The notes: a model not told the origin generated them from the sequence alone. Counted from the stretch's first letter, positions 1 through 11,584 are shown. The stretch: 64,000 nt of DNA from Akebia trifoliata (GCA_017979445.1 JADQWC010000430.1:1-64000); one strand, 5' to 3'. Made by a program: numbers and translations.

Positions 1-1637
1 AATATTATGTTGCATTTATCGATAACTATTCTTATTGTACTTAGGTCTATTTGATGCGTTCTCGATCTGAAGTGCTTCCTATTTTTATTAACTTTCTTAA
101 AATGGTTAAGACCCAATACAACATCACTGTTAAAGCTCTTCGATCTAATAATAGAGGTGAATATATCTCTAATGGGATTCGCAATCACCTTCATGAGCTT
201 GGTATACTCAACCAGTTAACCTGTCCCTACACTCCAGAGCAGAACGAGGTGATGGAACGCAATAACCACCACCTTATGAACATTTTCCACTGCCTTCTTC
301 GAGGCATGCATGTTCCTAAATTTTATTGGAAAATGGCGGTCCTCACTACATCTTTTCTTCTTAACCATGTTTCAAGTCGTACCTTAGGGGAAAAGTGCAT
401 CTTCAAGTTCTTCGTCCTGATAGCACCCTCTTTCCGATTACACCTAGAATGTTTGGGTGCACTTGCTTTGTTCAGAACCACACCCCTCATCGCACGCAGT
501 TAGATGCAAAGTCATTCGATGTATTTTCTTGGACTACTCATCTATGTCATACATTTTATGGATGTCACTTTTTTTTTTTAAATGTTCCCTACTTCCGTGC
601 TACATCTTTGTAGGACTCATTTCCTTTGCATGACTCTTTTCCTTTACAGGACTCTTGTTAAGATCCTTCTCCTATAGTGTTGCCTTCTCCGATGTTCTCT
701 CAAACTTCACCAACACTTAAGGTTTACTCTCGTCGCCCTAGCCCCTGTCCAACCTTGCCAACTTCCCCCTTGGACTTAGGTATATCCTTTCCTACCCCTA
801 CTTTTATCCCTTCTATCTTTGACTCACACTCAACTATTGCACTTCGCAAAGGTAAGCGGAGGTGTGTTTTTTATCATCCTATTACCCAGTTTGTTTCCTA
901 TCAAGTACTCTCTCCTTATCAAGCCTACCTTGCCACTATTGCTTCTATTCGAGTTCCCCCAATCTATTTCAAAGGTTTTACGAGATCCTCAATGGACTGC
1001 AACCATGATTACTGAGATGGATGCTTTGTAAAAGAATCATACCTTAGAGCTTTTTCCTCTTCCCTCTAAGGAGAGGACTTTTGATTGCAAATGAGTTTTC
1101 ACTGTTAGGTACCTTGCGGATGGCACTATTGATCGATACAAGGCACGCTTTGTTGCTATGGGATTTACACAAACTCCTAGAAAGGATTTAGCACTACATT
1201 TTCCCCTGTAGCTAAATTTACCACCATTCGCCTCTTTATCTCTCTAGCTGTATGTCACTCATGGCCTTTTCACCAACTCGACATGAAGAATGCATTTCTA
1301 AATGGTGATCTAATTGAGATTATCTATATGAACCCTTCTCCTGGATTTCGTCTTCAGGAGGAGTATTTTGGTAAGGTATGTCGCATTCACAAATCTCTAT
1401 ATGACCTGAAACAGTCTCCGCAAGCTTGGTTTCAACATTTTTCTGAGGTCATTTTATTTATGGAGTTTTATAGATGCCACTCAAATCATACTTATTTTAT
1501 ACGTCAAGGATTGGATGGCCGTTGCACCATTATTCTGGTTTATGTGGATGATATTATCTTAACTGGAGATGATACCCAGTAAATTGACAGGGTAAAGGTG
1601 TTATTGGGTTGTGCCTTTGATGTTAAAGACTTGGGCC
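1..1637 (+). pseudogene. Ty1/copia pol fragment 1 (integrase to RT), decayed
   Basis: This is the remains of a copia polyprotein, cut by the window start. The integrase core begins at base 1 (FIDNYS, first catalytic Asp region) and continues at 51-503 with the usual TPEQN and MNI blocks. The second catalytic block reads SNNRGEY, so the usual Asp is Asn. RT blocks follow at about 1130-1200 (RYKARF, GFTQTP) and 1283-1582 (NAFLNGDL, LYDLKQSPQAW, YVDD). Frameshifts and stops separate them. The pol sequence stops just after a DVKDLGP-like block near 1637, before RNase H, PPT or LTR, and passes directly into the leader of a second copy. It is clearly a non-functional relic. Confidence 0.85.
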
Positions 1638-1951
1638 CTCGCAAGAACCTTTACAACCCTGCGGCAGCACTGGAAGTGTTGTTGGGAGCTTTACAACCCT
1701 GCAACAACCACCCTTAGCAGTTTTCTACCTTGCGGCAGCACTTTGAATGTTGTTGGGAAGATCAACAACCTTGCGACAGCCCCTATTGGAGTTTTTTCAG
1801 CCTGCTACAGTTCTTTGAAGTGTTGGGAAGACCTGTGGCAACGTCTTCACAGCCTTGGGAGGCTTGCTATCGCACCTAGGGTTCCCGTAAAGTTTTTTTT
1901 CTTTTTTGGCCCTCCAAATTCCTTCTTCAGATCTCCTTTCAAACCAAAGCA
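1638..1951 (+). repeat. copia leader with imperfect ~36-bp repeats
   Basis: Between the broken RT of copy 1 and the gag start of copy 2 lie alternating units beginning CAACCCTGC or CTTGCGGCAGCAC and containing a GTTGTTGGGA block. They are about 35-40 bp each and strongest at 1649-1855. I read this as the 5' leader of copy 2. No LTR or PBS separates it from copy 1. Confidence 0.5.
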
Positions 1952-2933
1952 ATGTCTTTGGAACAAGGAATTACGACTTCCACTATAGTTCTTGGGTCTA
2001 ACTCTTCAACCCAACGTATCACCACTGCTATTCTCGATGATCGAAACTTTCAATCATGGTCCCGATCTATGCAACTCTATCTAGGTAGTAGAGAGAAATC
2101 TGGATAACCCTCTGGGACTGCTACTAAACCACTACTTACTAATCCTAAATTTGAATCATAAGAGATCAACAACTGCACTATTCTTGGGTGACTATTTATC
2201 TCCATGGAGCATCTCATTTATTCCATGTTCATGCACCATGAGTCATTCCCATCTTTATGGTTATCACTTACTTAGACATACTCACTAAGAATGACTCGAA
2301 TATTTATGAGCTTTATTGAGACATGGCCCAAACTATACAAGGGACTCAAAGTCTAGCGGATTACTTTGGATCCCTTCAATCACATTGGGAGGAACTTTCT
2401 CATTATGAGTCTATGGTTGAGTTGTCTTCAGAGGCAGCCGGTTATATGATTAAGAGGATTATTCGACATTAGATCTACCAGTTTCTTATGGGTCTACGTC
2501 TAGAGTTTGAGGCACTACAGACAGATCCTCAACGCCACTCGTTTACCTTTTTTATTTAAGATACTTGCGACCATTGATAATGATGAGTCGTTGTCGTATT
2601 GCTCCTCCTTAGACTCAGGTCCCTGACATTCTTTTTGAACCAACTACACATCAAATGGCCTTAGCTGTCAACTCGAGTTTTTCCAACTCTCGTACCTATA
2701 GATCAAGGAATCGTGATCGTGGTAACCTTGGCCATAATACAAGGAGTGGCCTTACTTGCAGTCATTGTGGGAAGACTAACCATGAGAAGGCTCATTATTT
2801 TCAACTCTATCCTCATCTAATATCACGATCTTCCTCCACTTCGTTATTGGCACAAACTGCTCCTCATGCCGCTAAAGTGGAGTCGTCATCTATTCCTATA
2901 ACTGATCTTCCTTCACTTGACACGATTGACTAG
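1952..2933 (+). pseudogene. Ty1/copia gag, copy 2, with damaged zinc knuckle
   Basis: The ATG at 1952 opens a copia-type gag N-terminus (MSLEQG...) with the DDRNFQSWSRSMQLYL block typical of copia gag. Several stops follow (for example TAA at 2104). At 2655-2933 an open stretch holds a CCHC-like knuckle, CSHCGKTNHEKAHY, in which the last Cys is Tyr, so it should not bind zinc normally. It precedes protease and integrase remains of the same copy. Confidence 0.75.
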
Positions 2934-3059
2934 CAACAACTACAAACTCAAATTACCACTATTATCCGGGATCAGATTCATGCACACTCACTTCTCTTCA
3001 ACTGTGGCCTCTGTTACTATGCCTCCAGGTACATCATTTGTTTTCCATGTCACTTAGTC

Positions 3060-5195
3060 TAACTCTACTCTGACATGGGTTATTGATTCTGGTGTCTTTG
3101 ATCACATGACTGGTGAGTCTAGCCATTTTAGTTCGCCTTGCTAATAGATCCCTTACACCTATCCACAGTAAGGGTATCATCCCCTTATCCTCCGAGATTT
3201 CACTAGATTATGTATTTCATGTCCCTCACCTATCTCTCCATCTTGTCTGTGAGTAGTATTACTAAATTTCTAAAATACTAAGTTACTTCTTTTCTTACTT
3301 ATTTTTTAGGACCTGATTTTGAGGAGGATTTTTGGCAAGGGGTATGAGAGGGATAGGTTGTACTTGTTTGAATCTCAGCCTACTGCTACTCCGGTTTCTG
3401 TGCTTCCTTCCTCTAAGAGTCACACGTTTTCATCTCAGACTCTGAACCTATGGCATGATTGCTTAGGACATGTCAATTTTCAACACTTACATTCTTCCTT
3501 TCCTACTTTAAAAACTACTTGTAGTGATCATAAATTTCAGTGCTCTATGTATGAACTTTCTAAACATATACGTACTTCTATTCCTCGTATGCATCGATTT
3601 AATGCAATGTTTGATTTAGTTAATTTTGATGTTTAGGGGCCTTCTCCCGTTACAACTTTTAATGGTCATAGATATCATGTTATGTTTATTGATGATTATT
3701 CTCATTGTATTTGGGTTTATTTGATGCGTTCTCTCTCTGAGGTGCTCTCTTTGTCAATTTTCTTAAAATGATTCAAACTCAATACAATGAGAGAAATATA
3801 TATCTGATGAGATTCGCTCCCATCTTCATGAGCATGGTATGCTTCATCAGTTCACTTGTCCTTATACTCCTGAGAAGAACGGGGTGACGGCACGTAAGAA
3901 CCCCTATCTCATGAACATTGTTCGATGTCTTCTTTGAGGGATGCATGTTCCTAAGGTATATTGGAATATGACAATCCTCACTACGACTTTTCTTATTAAC
4001 CGTGTCCTAAGTCGCACCTTAGAGGGACAAATGCCCCTCCATATCCTTCAACCTGATAGTATACTTTTCCCCATTACACCTCAAGTCGTTGGGTATATGT
4101 GCTTTGTTCAGGACAAAACCCCTAAACGCACGAAATTGGATGACAAAGCTATTCGGTGTGTCATCTTAGGTTACTCCTCTATGTCAAAAGAGTATCGATG
4201 TTATGATCCAATTTCTCACCTTGTTATACACTCTGTTGATGTTACTTTCTTTGAAAATGTTCCATACTTTCACGCCACCTTTACTTTGAAAAACTCTTCT
4301 ACCTTATAAGACCCATCTCCTATAGTGTTGCAGCCTCCAGTCCTTTATCATCCCCGACACTCAAGGTCTACACTCGTCGCACTTATCCTCTTCAACCTTT
4401 GTCAACCTCCTCTTTGGATTCAAGTATATCCACTCCTACTTCTACACATATACCTGTCCTTAGCTCTTCTATTTCCAACTCTCAGTTGCCAATTTCCATT
4501 CGCTAAGGTAAGCAGGGGGTGTAACTAATCACCCTATTGCCCCGTTTGTTTCCTATCAAGATTTTTCTTCCTCTTATCAGGCATACCTTGCAACCACTGA
4601 TTCTATCCACATTCCTCAATCCATATCAAAGACTTTGTAAGACCCTCAGTAGACTAGAGTTATGACTGCGGAGATGGATGTTTTGCAGAAAAATAATACC
4701 TGTGAGCTTGTCACCCTTCCATTTGGGGAGCAGACTGTTGGTTGTAAATAGGTCTTCACTGCGAAATATCTCGCTAATGGGACTGTTGATCGGTATAAAG
4801 CACGCCTCATTGCTAATGGTTTACACAGACTCCTAGAAAAGATTCTGGTGTCATGTTTGTTTCGGTTGTAAAACTTTCCATTGTTCGACTTCTTATCTCT
4901 TTAGTTGTGTCATTCCTGGTCTTTTCACCAACTTAATATGAAAAACACATTTCTGAATGGTGATTTGACTGGGATTATTTATATGGACCCCCCTCCTAGG
5001 TTTCGTCTTCAGAGACAGTATTCTGGAAAGGTATGCCGACTTCTTAAATCTTTGTATGGCCTTAAGCAATCCCCGCGAGCCTGGTTTCAATGTTTTTTTG
5101 AGGTTATTTTATTTATGGAGTTTTCTAGATGTCACTCAGATCATACTTGCTTTATTTGTCTAGGAGTGGATGGTCGTTGTACCAATGTCATAACA
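3060..5195 (+). pseudogene. Ty1/copia pol fragment 2 (PR, integrase, partial RT)
   Basis: Blocks in order are: aspartic protease (WVIDSG, about 3070-3110); GAG-pre-integrase (LWHDCLGH at about 3450, with CSMYELSKH where the second Cys is Tyr); integrase core from 3650 (FIDDYSHCIWVYLM); integrase C-terminal part and linker at 3941-4309; and RT at 4900-5195 (NTFLNGDL, LYGLKQSPRAWF). About 36 nt covering the second catalytic Asp are missing near 3787 compared with copy 1. RT ends before YVDD. The family is the same as copy 1, with clear base divergence. It is non-functional. Confidence 0.8.
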
Positions 5196-5214
5196 AGATA
5201 ACTTTGTCCTTTTG

Positions 5215-5330
5215 TTTCTACAATGTGAATTTGCAAGCCAAGTTTGGAACTACTTCCACCTAGTTTTAAAAGGCCATCATCAAAGTTTCACATCAATCCA
5301 ATTGATTCTAAAGTGATACTCGTCAAGAAG
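5215..5330 (+). pseudogene. possible LINE zf-RVT fragment
   Basis: A short translation (LQCEFASQVWNYFHLVLK) resembles the zinc-binding C-terminal region of plant non-LTR reverse transcriptases (C-x-FA-x2-VW). It abuts the truncated copia RT. The match is short and the call is tentative. Confidence 0.3.
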
Positions 5331-5677
5331 GTTATCTAAGCTTGGTGGAATTTAAATCCATCTCCTTGTGTCATTTTGTGAGTGGTTTGATTATAAGTCT
5401 AAATGCTGTGATTTTTTAAGGTTCAAAAGCTTCTTCTCCTTTGCCAATAAGCTCAGTATTGCATCTTCTAAAGGAGCTGGACGTTTTTCATAATCCTAAG
5501 TAGACCCTTCTCAAATGACAACTTAAGGACCTTACGGTAACTCATAACTCATTGATTATTTCATGATCAACGGAATTTTGGTTGGGTACTCATAATCACA
5601 TACATTAAGCATTGGTATTGATCTCATATAAGCAATCTAATTCCTATATATAACCTCTAATAATTAAAAAAAGAATT
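5331..5677. other. unassigned 347 bp
   Basis: This AT-rich sequence lies between the LINE-like fragment and the LTR element that starts at 5678. I saw no open frame, RNA gene or repeat worth naming. Confidence 0.5.
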
Positions 5678-7191
5678 GATGCAAGACAATGAGAGAGAAG
5701 ATGAAATATGGGGGAAGTTAGGGAATCTGGTTTGGGATTTAGGTAAGGATTTGGGCTACAATAGGGGGTTACTTCAAACGTTTAGGGTAAATCCCAAAGG
5801 TTTGCTTGTGGTTTTTACTTTATTTTTAAAAAGGGTTTCCAAAACCCCAATTAACTATTAAAATGTAAAACGCAAAGTTTTGCAAATTATGATATTTTCA
5901 ATCGAGTAAAGGAAAGGGTAAATGATTAAGGTTTGTAGGATAAGGATTAAAGGTTAAGAAAATGGGGAAAGGATTCAGGGTTGAGAAAAAAGTGGTTTCA
6001 AGAAAATCAAGATTCAAGAATCAAAGTTCTAAATTCAAGAATTCAAGAAAATCAAGAAAACAGAGTTTATGGGTTTGTTTCTTGAAAGAATTACGGGGTT
6101 CTTAATGGATTCTTGATCTCTCACAAATAAACAAAAAAAAAATTGTAGAAAATATGAATTGGAGAATAAGATATAAGAGAGAAAATTTAAAGAAAAAAAT
6201 GATATATTTACTTTGCAATCACCCCAATGATTTTCATGGCATCACCACATTGAATGCACCAACATCCAAACAATAAAAAAACAGAAATTTTCAGTATTTC
6301 TTTTTATTTCATTCATCAATCTTCGTCAATAGACCTTAATACAATCTATAAAACAAAGAAAATCTACCAAAAGTCCTAATAAAACTAAAATATCAAATAA
6401 ATACCCATGGCTTAAAGTTCGTTTCATTTCGTAATGTTTTGTACGAAAATTTTCAGTTTTTCGGCCAATTGATATGAAACAATCGCCACACCAAAATTTT
6501 CGAAACAACAAATGATATTTCCTAATCCACAGATCGTCAATAGAGATCTAGGGGAAAAGAGAGATCAAAGAGAGAGAGTGAAATCTAAGGGAAGAGAGAT
6601 TTGCAAGATAGAGAAAGAAATTTACGAGATCGAGAGAGAAATCTGGGTAGTGACGGGCGCACTTGAGTGGCTAATATGCTGCAATCTTCTTTTTTTTCTC
6701 TTCCTCTCTAAAACCGAAAAAAAAAAATGTGGCTGCGCTTCGTCTCCTCTTAATTTAAAAAAAAAAAAAAAAAAAAGATGTCCGTGGCCCTGGTTTCCCA
6801 TAGAGACTAGGTCATATTAGACCTGCCCCTCATGTATTTGGTAAATATTCTTTTTTTTTATGAAAAGTATGTTTGGTAAATATTTGATATACCCCTGTGT
6901 TTAAGACTGATGACATGACCCTTGACTATGGTCTTTTGGGAAAGAATTTATCTTTAAACAATATTAGTGTTTAGAATGTTTCAGAAATCTTTTGTATTGT
7001 TTCGACAATGTTTCGATATCGTTTCGATTTTTTTTTAAAATTGAAACATCGAAAAGAAACAACATTTTAAACCATGTTAAGATCATGGACCAATAAAACA
7101 TGAAAATAAGCTCAAAAAACATAAAAATAAAGCCCTACAAAAGAAAATTAAATAAAAATAAAATCTACTCTTCAAGCTTATGTCCCCATCA
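5678..7191 (-). repeat. 3' LTR of the gag-knuckle element
   Basis: It matches 7918-9236 along its length, with shared blocks around ATATGGGGGAAGTTAGG, AACGCAAAGTTTTGCA and CTCTTCAAGCTT. It is about 840 bp without the insertion at 6406-7076. Confidence 0.75.
6406..7076. mobile_element. TIR element inside the 3' LTR
   Basis: This ~670-bp segment is absent from the sister LTR. Its left end (CATGGCTTAAAG, then GTTTCATTTCG) is mirrored on the right (reverse complement CATGGTTTAAAA, then GTTTCTTTTCG), giving imperfect terminal inverted repeats of about 27 bp. It contains a GA-rich stretch and a long A run (about 6758-6775). No clean TSD was found, and some LTR sequence is missing at the site. It is probably a MITE or DNA-transposon remnant of unknown superfamily. 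Confidence 0.5.
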
Positions 7192-7339
7192 ATTCTGCCT
7201 GGCTGGGAAGATTGCGCTACTCACGAAATAAAATTGAGGTACTTCCCCAACAGATCCTCATGCAATTTGATCATAACTTGCTTCTCAACCAATGCACCCT
7301 CCACACTCTAATAAATATCATCAAACCAAATAAATAATC

Positions 7340-7890
7340 ATTGAACTCTTATTTTCTGGCAAGAGTTGAAACCAGCACTCTGAAATGCTTCATGTATGAT
7401 GTAACCCATTGGTATATTCAAAAAATTATTTACTTTTTCTTTTCCATAGGATAAAACATGTGCAAGCGGTAAAGGATATAGCGACTCAACAATTTCCTTT
7501 TCCAGTAGTTCAGATTTTCCAGGCATAGATTCTTCTTCAAGATCCAATAATGATGCTCGTCAATCTCACTCTCACCAAAACTAGCTCATAGATTTCTTCA
7601 TTACTCGCCTTGAGTTTAAGTGCATGGACTTTCAAACACTCTAATTTATAATGTTCATGGCAATTGCACTTGCTGCACAAGTTATGTTTCTTGAACTCTT
7701 CATACCATTGTTCATGTCGTTGTTCGTGCTCTTTGTTTTCATTTATAATACGGTCACAAACACAACGAATATGTCCGAGAGTGGCGTGTTCGACATATGT
7801 TTGACAACATATTTGTCAGCTCCACTAACAACATCTTTGTTGAGTCCATCTCCCCTCAACGTGATTTGCTAATTTGTGTTGTCTGAACCT
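7340..7890 (-). pseudogene. gag-like CCHC zinc-knuckle ORF of the small LTR element
   Basis: Downstream of the PBS on the minus strand, a Gag-like reading holds a complete CCHC knuckle, CSKCNCHEHYKLEC (about 7638-7677). An acidic tail follows in another frame, then the open stretch 7338-7547 (LLEKEIVESLYPLPL region). Frameshifts break it. The equivalent region at 13511-13552 has an intact CX2CX4HX4C. No pol motif is present. The role would be RNA binding or packaging; that is inferred from the knuckle only. Confidence 0.6.
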
Positions 7891-7892
7891 AG

Positions 7893-7904
7893 GCTCTGAT
7901 ACCA
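7893..7904 (-). promoter_or_regulatory. primer binding site (tRNA-iMet type)
   Basis: On the minus strand it reads TGGTATCAGAGC, the usual initiator-Met tRNA complement of plant LTR elements, 13 nt inside the 5' LTR end. Confidence 0.75.
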
Positions 7905-7917
7905 ATTTCATGCCAGA

Positions 7918-8401
7918 TGATGAGGGAGGATGCAATATGGGGGAAGTTAGGAAATCTAATTTGGGATTTGGGTAAGGATTTGAGCTACAATAAGCTTACC
8001 TCAAACGTTTAGGTTCAACCCCAAGGGTTTGGTTGTGGTTTTTATATATATTTTTTTTTTTTTAAGTTTTCAAAATCCCAATTAACTATTAAAATGTAAA
8101 ACGCAAAGTTTTGCAGATTACGATATTTCAATAAGGAAAATGGTTAAGGTTTGTAGGGTAAGGATTAAAAGTTAAGAAAATGGGAAAATGATTAAGGGTT
8201 GAGGAAAAGGAGTTTCAAGAAATCACGATTCAATAATCAAAATTCCAGATTAAGAATTCAAGAAAAATCAAGAAAACTGAGTTTATGGGTTGGTTTCGTG
8301 AAAGGATTAAGGGGATTCTTGATGATGGTTTCTTGATCTCTCACAAATAAACAAAAAAATTGTAGAAAATATGAATTGAAGAGAAGAAAAATAATTAAAG
8401 A

Positions 8402-8444
<43 letters not shown>

Positions 8445-9236
8445 CCCGTTCAGCAACAAACATTTTGGCAAACATTTTTCAAAACATGGGTTAGAGGTTT
8501 TGGAATGGGCTGATTTTTGGTGAGGATGATCTCTACGGTGAGGAGATCATCCTCACCAAAAATCAACCCATTCCAAAACTTCTAACCCCAGTTTACAAGT
8601 TGAAAAATCGTGGACCGTCCATTTTTTGTAAACCATTTTTTATGGGGTTAGAAGTTTTGGAATGGGCTGGTTTTTGGTGATGATGATCTCCTCATCGTAG
8701 AGATCATCCTCACCAAAAATCAGCCCATTCCTAAACCTCCAACCCATGTTTTGAAAAATGTTTTACCAAAATGTTTGCCAAAATGTTTGTTGCTGAACAT
8801 TTCCCATATATATATATACATTGGAATCACCCCCAATGATTTCAATGGCATCGCCACAATAAATGCACCAACATCTAAACAAAAAAAAAAAACAGAAATT
8901 TTTTGTATTTCTTTTTATTCCATTCACCAATTTTCGTCAATAAACCCTAATAAAATCTATAAAATAAAGAAAATCAACCAAGAGTCCTAATGTAACTAAA
9001 ATACCAAATAAATAATCAAATTTTCGTAATTTTCTCTCTTAATTTGCAACCCATATAAACTTAAATAAAAGACAAACTACATTTACCAAACTACCTCTAA
9101 ACATTATAATAAGACCATGGACCAATAAAAACATGAAAAATTTCAACAAAAAAAAACATAGAAATAAAGCCCTAAAACATAAAACTAAATAAAAAGAAAA
9201 ATAAAATATACTCTTCAAGCTTTGATATCCCCATCA
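7918..9236 (-). repeat. 5' LTR of the gag-knuckle element
   Basis: On the minus strand it runs from TGATGGGGATATC to CCTCATCA, followed by the PBS. It is about 950 bp without the MITE at 8441-8805, which split it within a TA microsatellite. Confidence 0.75.
8441..8805. mobile_element. double-hairpin MITE in a (TA)n tract
   Basis: The ends are long inverted repeats: GGGTCCCGTTCAGCAACAAA and onwards on the left, and the reverse complement of the right end starts GGGAAATGTTCAGCAACAAA. The left half (about 8495-8600) and right half (about 8640-8745) are each palindromes of their own, built from GGTTAGAGGTTTTGGAATGG / GATCATCCTCACC and their complements. A (TA)n tract lies on both sides (8409-8440, 8806-8818), so a TA or longer TSD cannot be resolved. 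It has no coding capacity. A single-end relic lies at 13141-13217. Confidence 0.8.
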
Positions 9237-10539
9237 AAAATAATAAAATTACTTTTTACGAGCGTTTTCTAATAATTACATGTAAAAAATTTCTTATTAA
9301 TTAATAATAACTTTTGTGATAGATTGATTGATTAATAATATTTTAAATAGTTTTTAAAGCTTCACTAACATTCGCTAGCCTTACTTGCAAATATTTGATG
9401 GATTACCTCTAACTTCAATCACTCGGAAGACTATTTTAAGTCTTCTTGCAAGTTTTTCAGGTTTTGTATAAAAACCAACCTAGTTCTCCCAAGGACATCA
9501 TTGGTATCACAAGAAGTTTTTTTTCAAGGGAACGCGTACCAATGAACAAATCGAAGTAATTACAACAGATAAAAAGAGATGAATACAAAAAGCCATGTGA
9601 ATGACACATGGAATGCTATATATGGAGATCCCATAAATGACATCTACTATGATGAAGAAGATGATCCAGTCATCTCACCATAGACCATCACACCAACCAT
9701 CCTCATATGATATCGTCATGCCGCCATGATGATCACTTACAAAGAGGTACCCAATTAATACATCCAACTGCGAAGAAGTTTAGGATCAAGCATTTCTAAG
9801 GGTTGAGTGATACAATCAAGATTTAGATCCGATATGAAGATCAAGTTCAACAGTTGTTCAAAGTCACGACAAAGGCCAGAAAAAGAGGTCTACCACAAAT
9901 TATGTACGATCTATATGCTGTTAATTTCTAATAGAAAACTTTCAACTCAGATATACAATAGGGAAGCCATCAAATGAGTTTGAAAACTTGTTCAGAGGCT
10001 TCAAAAGTTTTAGGAAACTTGTGAAGTTTGGTATAAAAATTAGAGGTATTTTAATTGTTGTTATGAAACTAAGCGTGTTGCTTTAGATGGATAGCTAGGA
10101 TTTTTTCTTTGAAGCTTTTTCTAATAGTGGTTTACCTCACTTAAAGGGGAACTTGGTGGGTCTCTTATTTCAACCACCTGGAAGACTATTTCCATTTCTG
10201 CACGCTTTTTTTGTTTTGAACAAAGCAAGCCTACTTTTCTTAGTAGGCCTCATTTTCTATTGCATCACATCACCACACATATCTTAGTTAGGCCACACTA
10301 CACCATAGCATGCCATTTTCACCTACTCAAACATGGTCTAAACTATATATCATAGAAGCGGCTTGTACAGCATTGATGTTTTCTTAGCACAAAGTTTCAC
10401 AGAACAAGGAGTGACAGATCCTTTGTGTAAAACTCATTGAATTGAATGTCTCTAAAGCAATCATTTGAGAATAATAGATGCTGGAACTGCAAATAACAGA
10501 AACTAGATGTAGGTAGTGATAGTAAACAAACCAACTTAC
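9237..10539. other. intron 5 / 3' side of the ZFWD remnant, no clear gene
   Basis: This 1.3-kb sequence lies between the gag-knuckle element and ZFWD exon 5. It contains a repeated block (TTCAA-C-AC-GGAAGACTATTT at about 9413 and 10168) and a PBS-like GGTATCACAAGAAG at about 9510. The next ZFWD exon would be expected on the minus strand here, but I could not find a convincing WD40 continuation. A short reading starting LETF near 10440 is too weak to call. Confidence 0.4.
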
Positions 10540-10686
10540 TCTTATTGTATGGTCCATGGATCCAGAATATAATCTATTAGCTCCAACAACTAATGAAACA
10601 ACAGCAAGATTATGCCCCTTAAGAGAAACTGTCGGCTCAAAGTCATTGGTTGTAGCATTGAATCTCCAAACCAATATGCTACCATC
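10540..10686 (-). CDS. ZFWD: ZFWD exon 5: WD40 blade, 6.2 kb from exon 4
   Basis: It encodes 49 residues (DGSILVWRFNAT...LYSGSMDHTIR), continuing exon 4 directly in family order. The acceptor is TTCAG|GATGG and the donor is AGA|GTAAGT. Its clean frame and splice sites show that the large intron arose by insertions without loss of this exon. Confidence 0.8.
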
Positions 10687-10799
10687 CTGAAGCAAATCAA
10701 ACAATTTTGTCTGACCCATATCAGTAAAAGAATACATATATATAACAAAAATGAATGTCAATACAATACAATGATATAGACAAGACAGAAAAAATTGAA

Positions 10800-11046
10800 C
10801 TATTTTTTTTCTGATAGGTAAATGCAATATATTCAAAGTAATCAAGATGACCAACAAGAAAGAGCTTCATTGATATATTTTCCAAATTCCCAGACCTAAA
10901 CTGATTGTGAGTTTCACCGAGTAGTTTTATCAATTGAGTCCCAACTGATCGAGGTAACAGGGCCCAATAAAGCTCCCAAGCACTATCTGTTTGTGGCAAA
11001 GCCTTAGGATGTAGTAACCCAGAGAATAGGGCTGGCAGTGTATCAG
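10800..11046 (-). other. unrecognised exon-like ORF inside ZFWD intron 4
   Basis: An open stretch of about 80 residues includes PQTDSAWELYWALLPRSVG and a later FLVGHLDYFEYIAF. It has a normal amino-acid mix, unlike the AT-rich intron around it. I do not recognise the family. It could be an exon of another gene captured by a transposon, an alternative exon, or chance. Confidence 0.35.
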
Positions 11047-11584
11047 TTTGGTACCGAATCAACCGTTACCAATCCGAAATATTTAGCTTATAATCCAAAT
11101 CCAATCAGATCAATGAATCTCTGAACTGAATCTGATCCATTTAGGATTTCAATCAATCCAAGCACCGTTTTTTTTTTTTTTGCGATTTGAGGTGGAGGCC
11201 GAAGACGATGGCTTTAGAGCATTTTAGGCCAGATCAAGAGAGAAAGGGGAAGAAATAGGGGAACTAAACTATGTCTCGTCATAGAGAAATTGAAGAAGGG
11301 AACCCACCTTAAAATATTACCAGATATCCATTTAAGAAAAAGATCAACGTACATGAGATAGAGAGATCGACGCTATCGATCCATACCTAGATCTCAGTCT
11401 TGATCGTGATTATTGACTTGGCGATGGAGGAATGAGTAGAGGCTGGGGCCTTGGGATCTCTTTTCAACTAGGGTTTTTAGGTCAAAAAGGTAGTTGGAGC
11501 AGCGGTTAGAGAGATTTGGGTCGTTAAAGGGGATGTTGTGAGCTCTAACAGAGCGTTAATGGCAAAGTAGTTGGAATCTTCGTA

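Larger units (their letters stand above)
5678..9236 (-). mobile_element. small non-autonomous LTR element, gag-knuckle only (TR-GAG-like)
   Basis: Two related direct copies (5678-7191 and 7918-9236) flank a 726-bp interior. On the minus strand both LTRs run from TGATGGGGA to a CA end. Just inside the 5' LTR is a tRNA-iMet-type PBS (TGGTATCAGAGC, 7893-7904). The interior encodes a CCHC knuckle and a short acidic tail, with no protease, RT or integrase. Flanks AGAAT and AAAAT are weak TSD candidates. No good polypurine tract is seen next to the 3' LTR. A second fragment of the family lies at 13265-13735. Each LTR holds a different later insertion, so the element is not recent. Confidence 0.75.

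Noticed and set aside
7651..7872. 73-residue hydrophobic ORF on the plus strand
   Set aside because: It is the complement of the gag-knuckle reading; the knuckle on the minus strand is confirmed by the second copy at 13511-13552.
9500..9530. GGTATCACAAGAAG as a PBS of another LTR element
   Set aside because: No LTR end or gag could be recognised around it.
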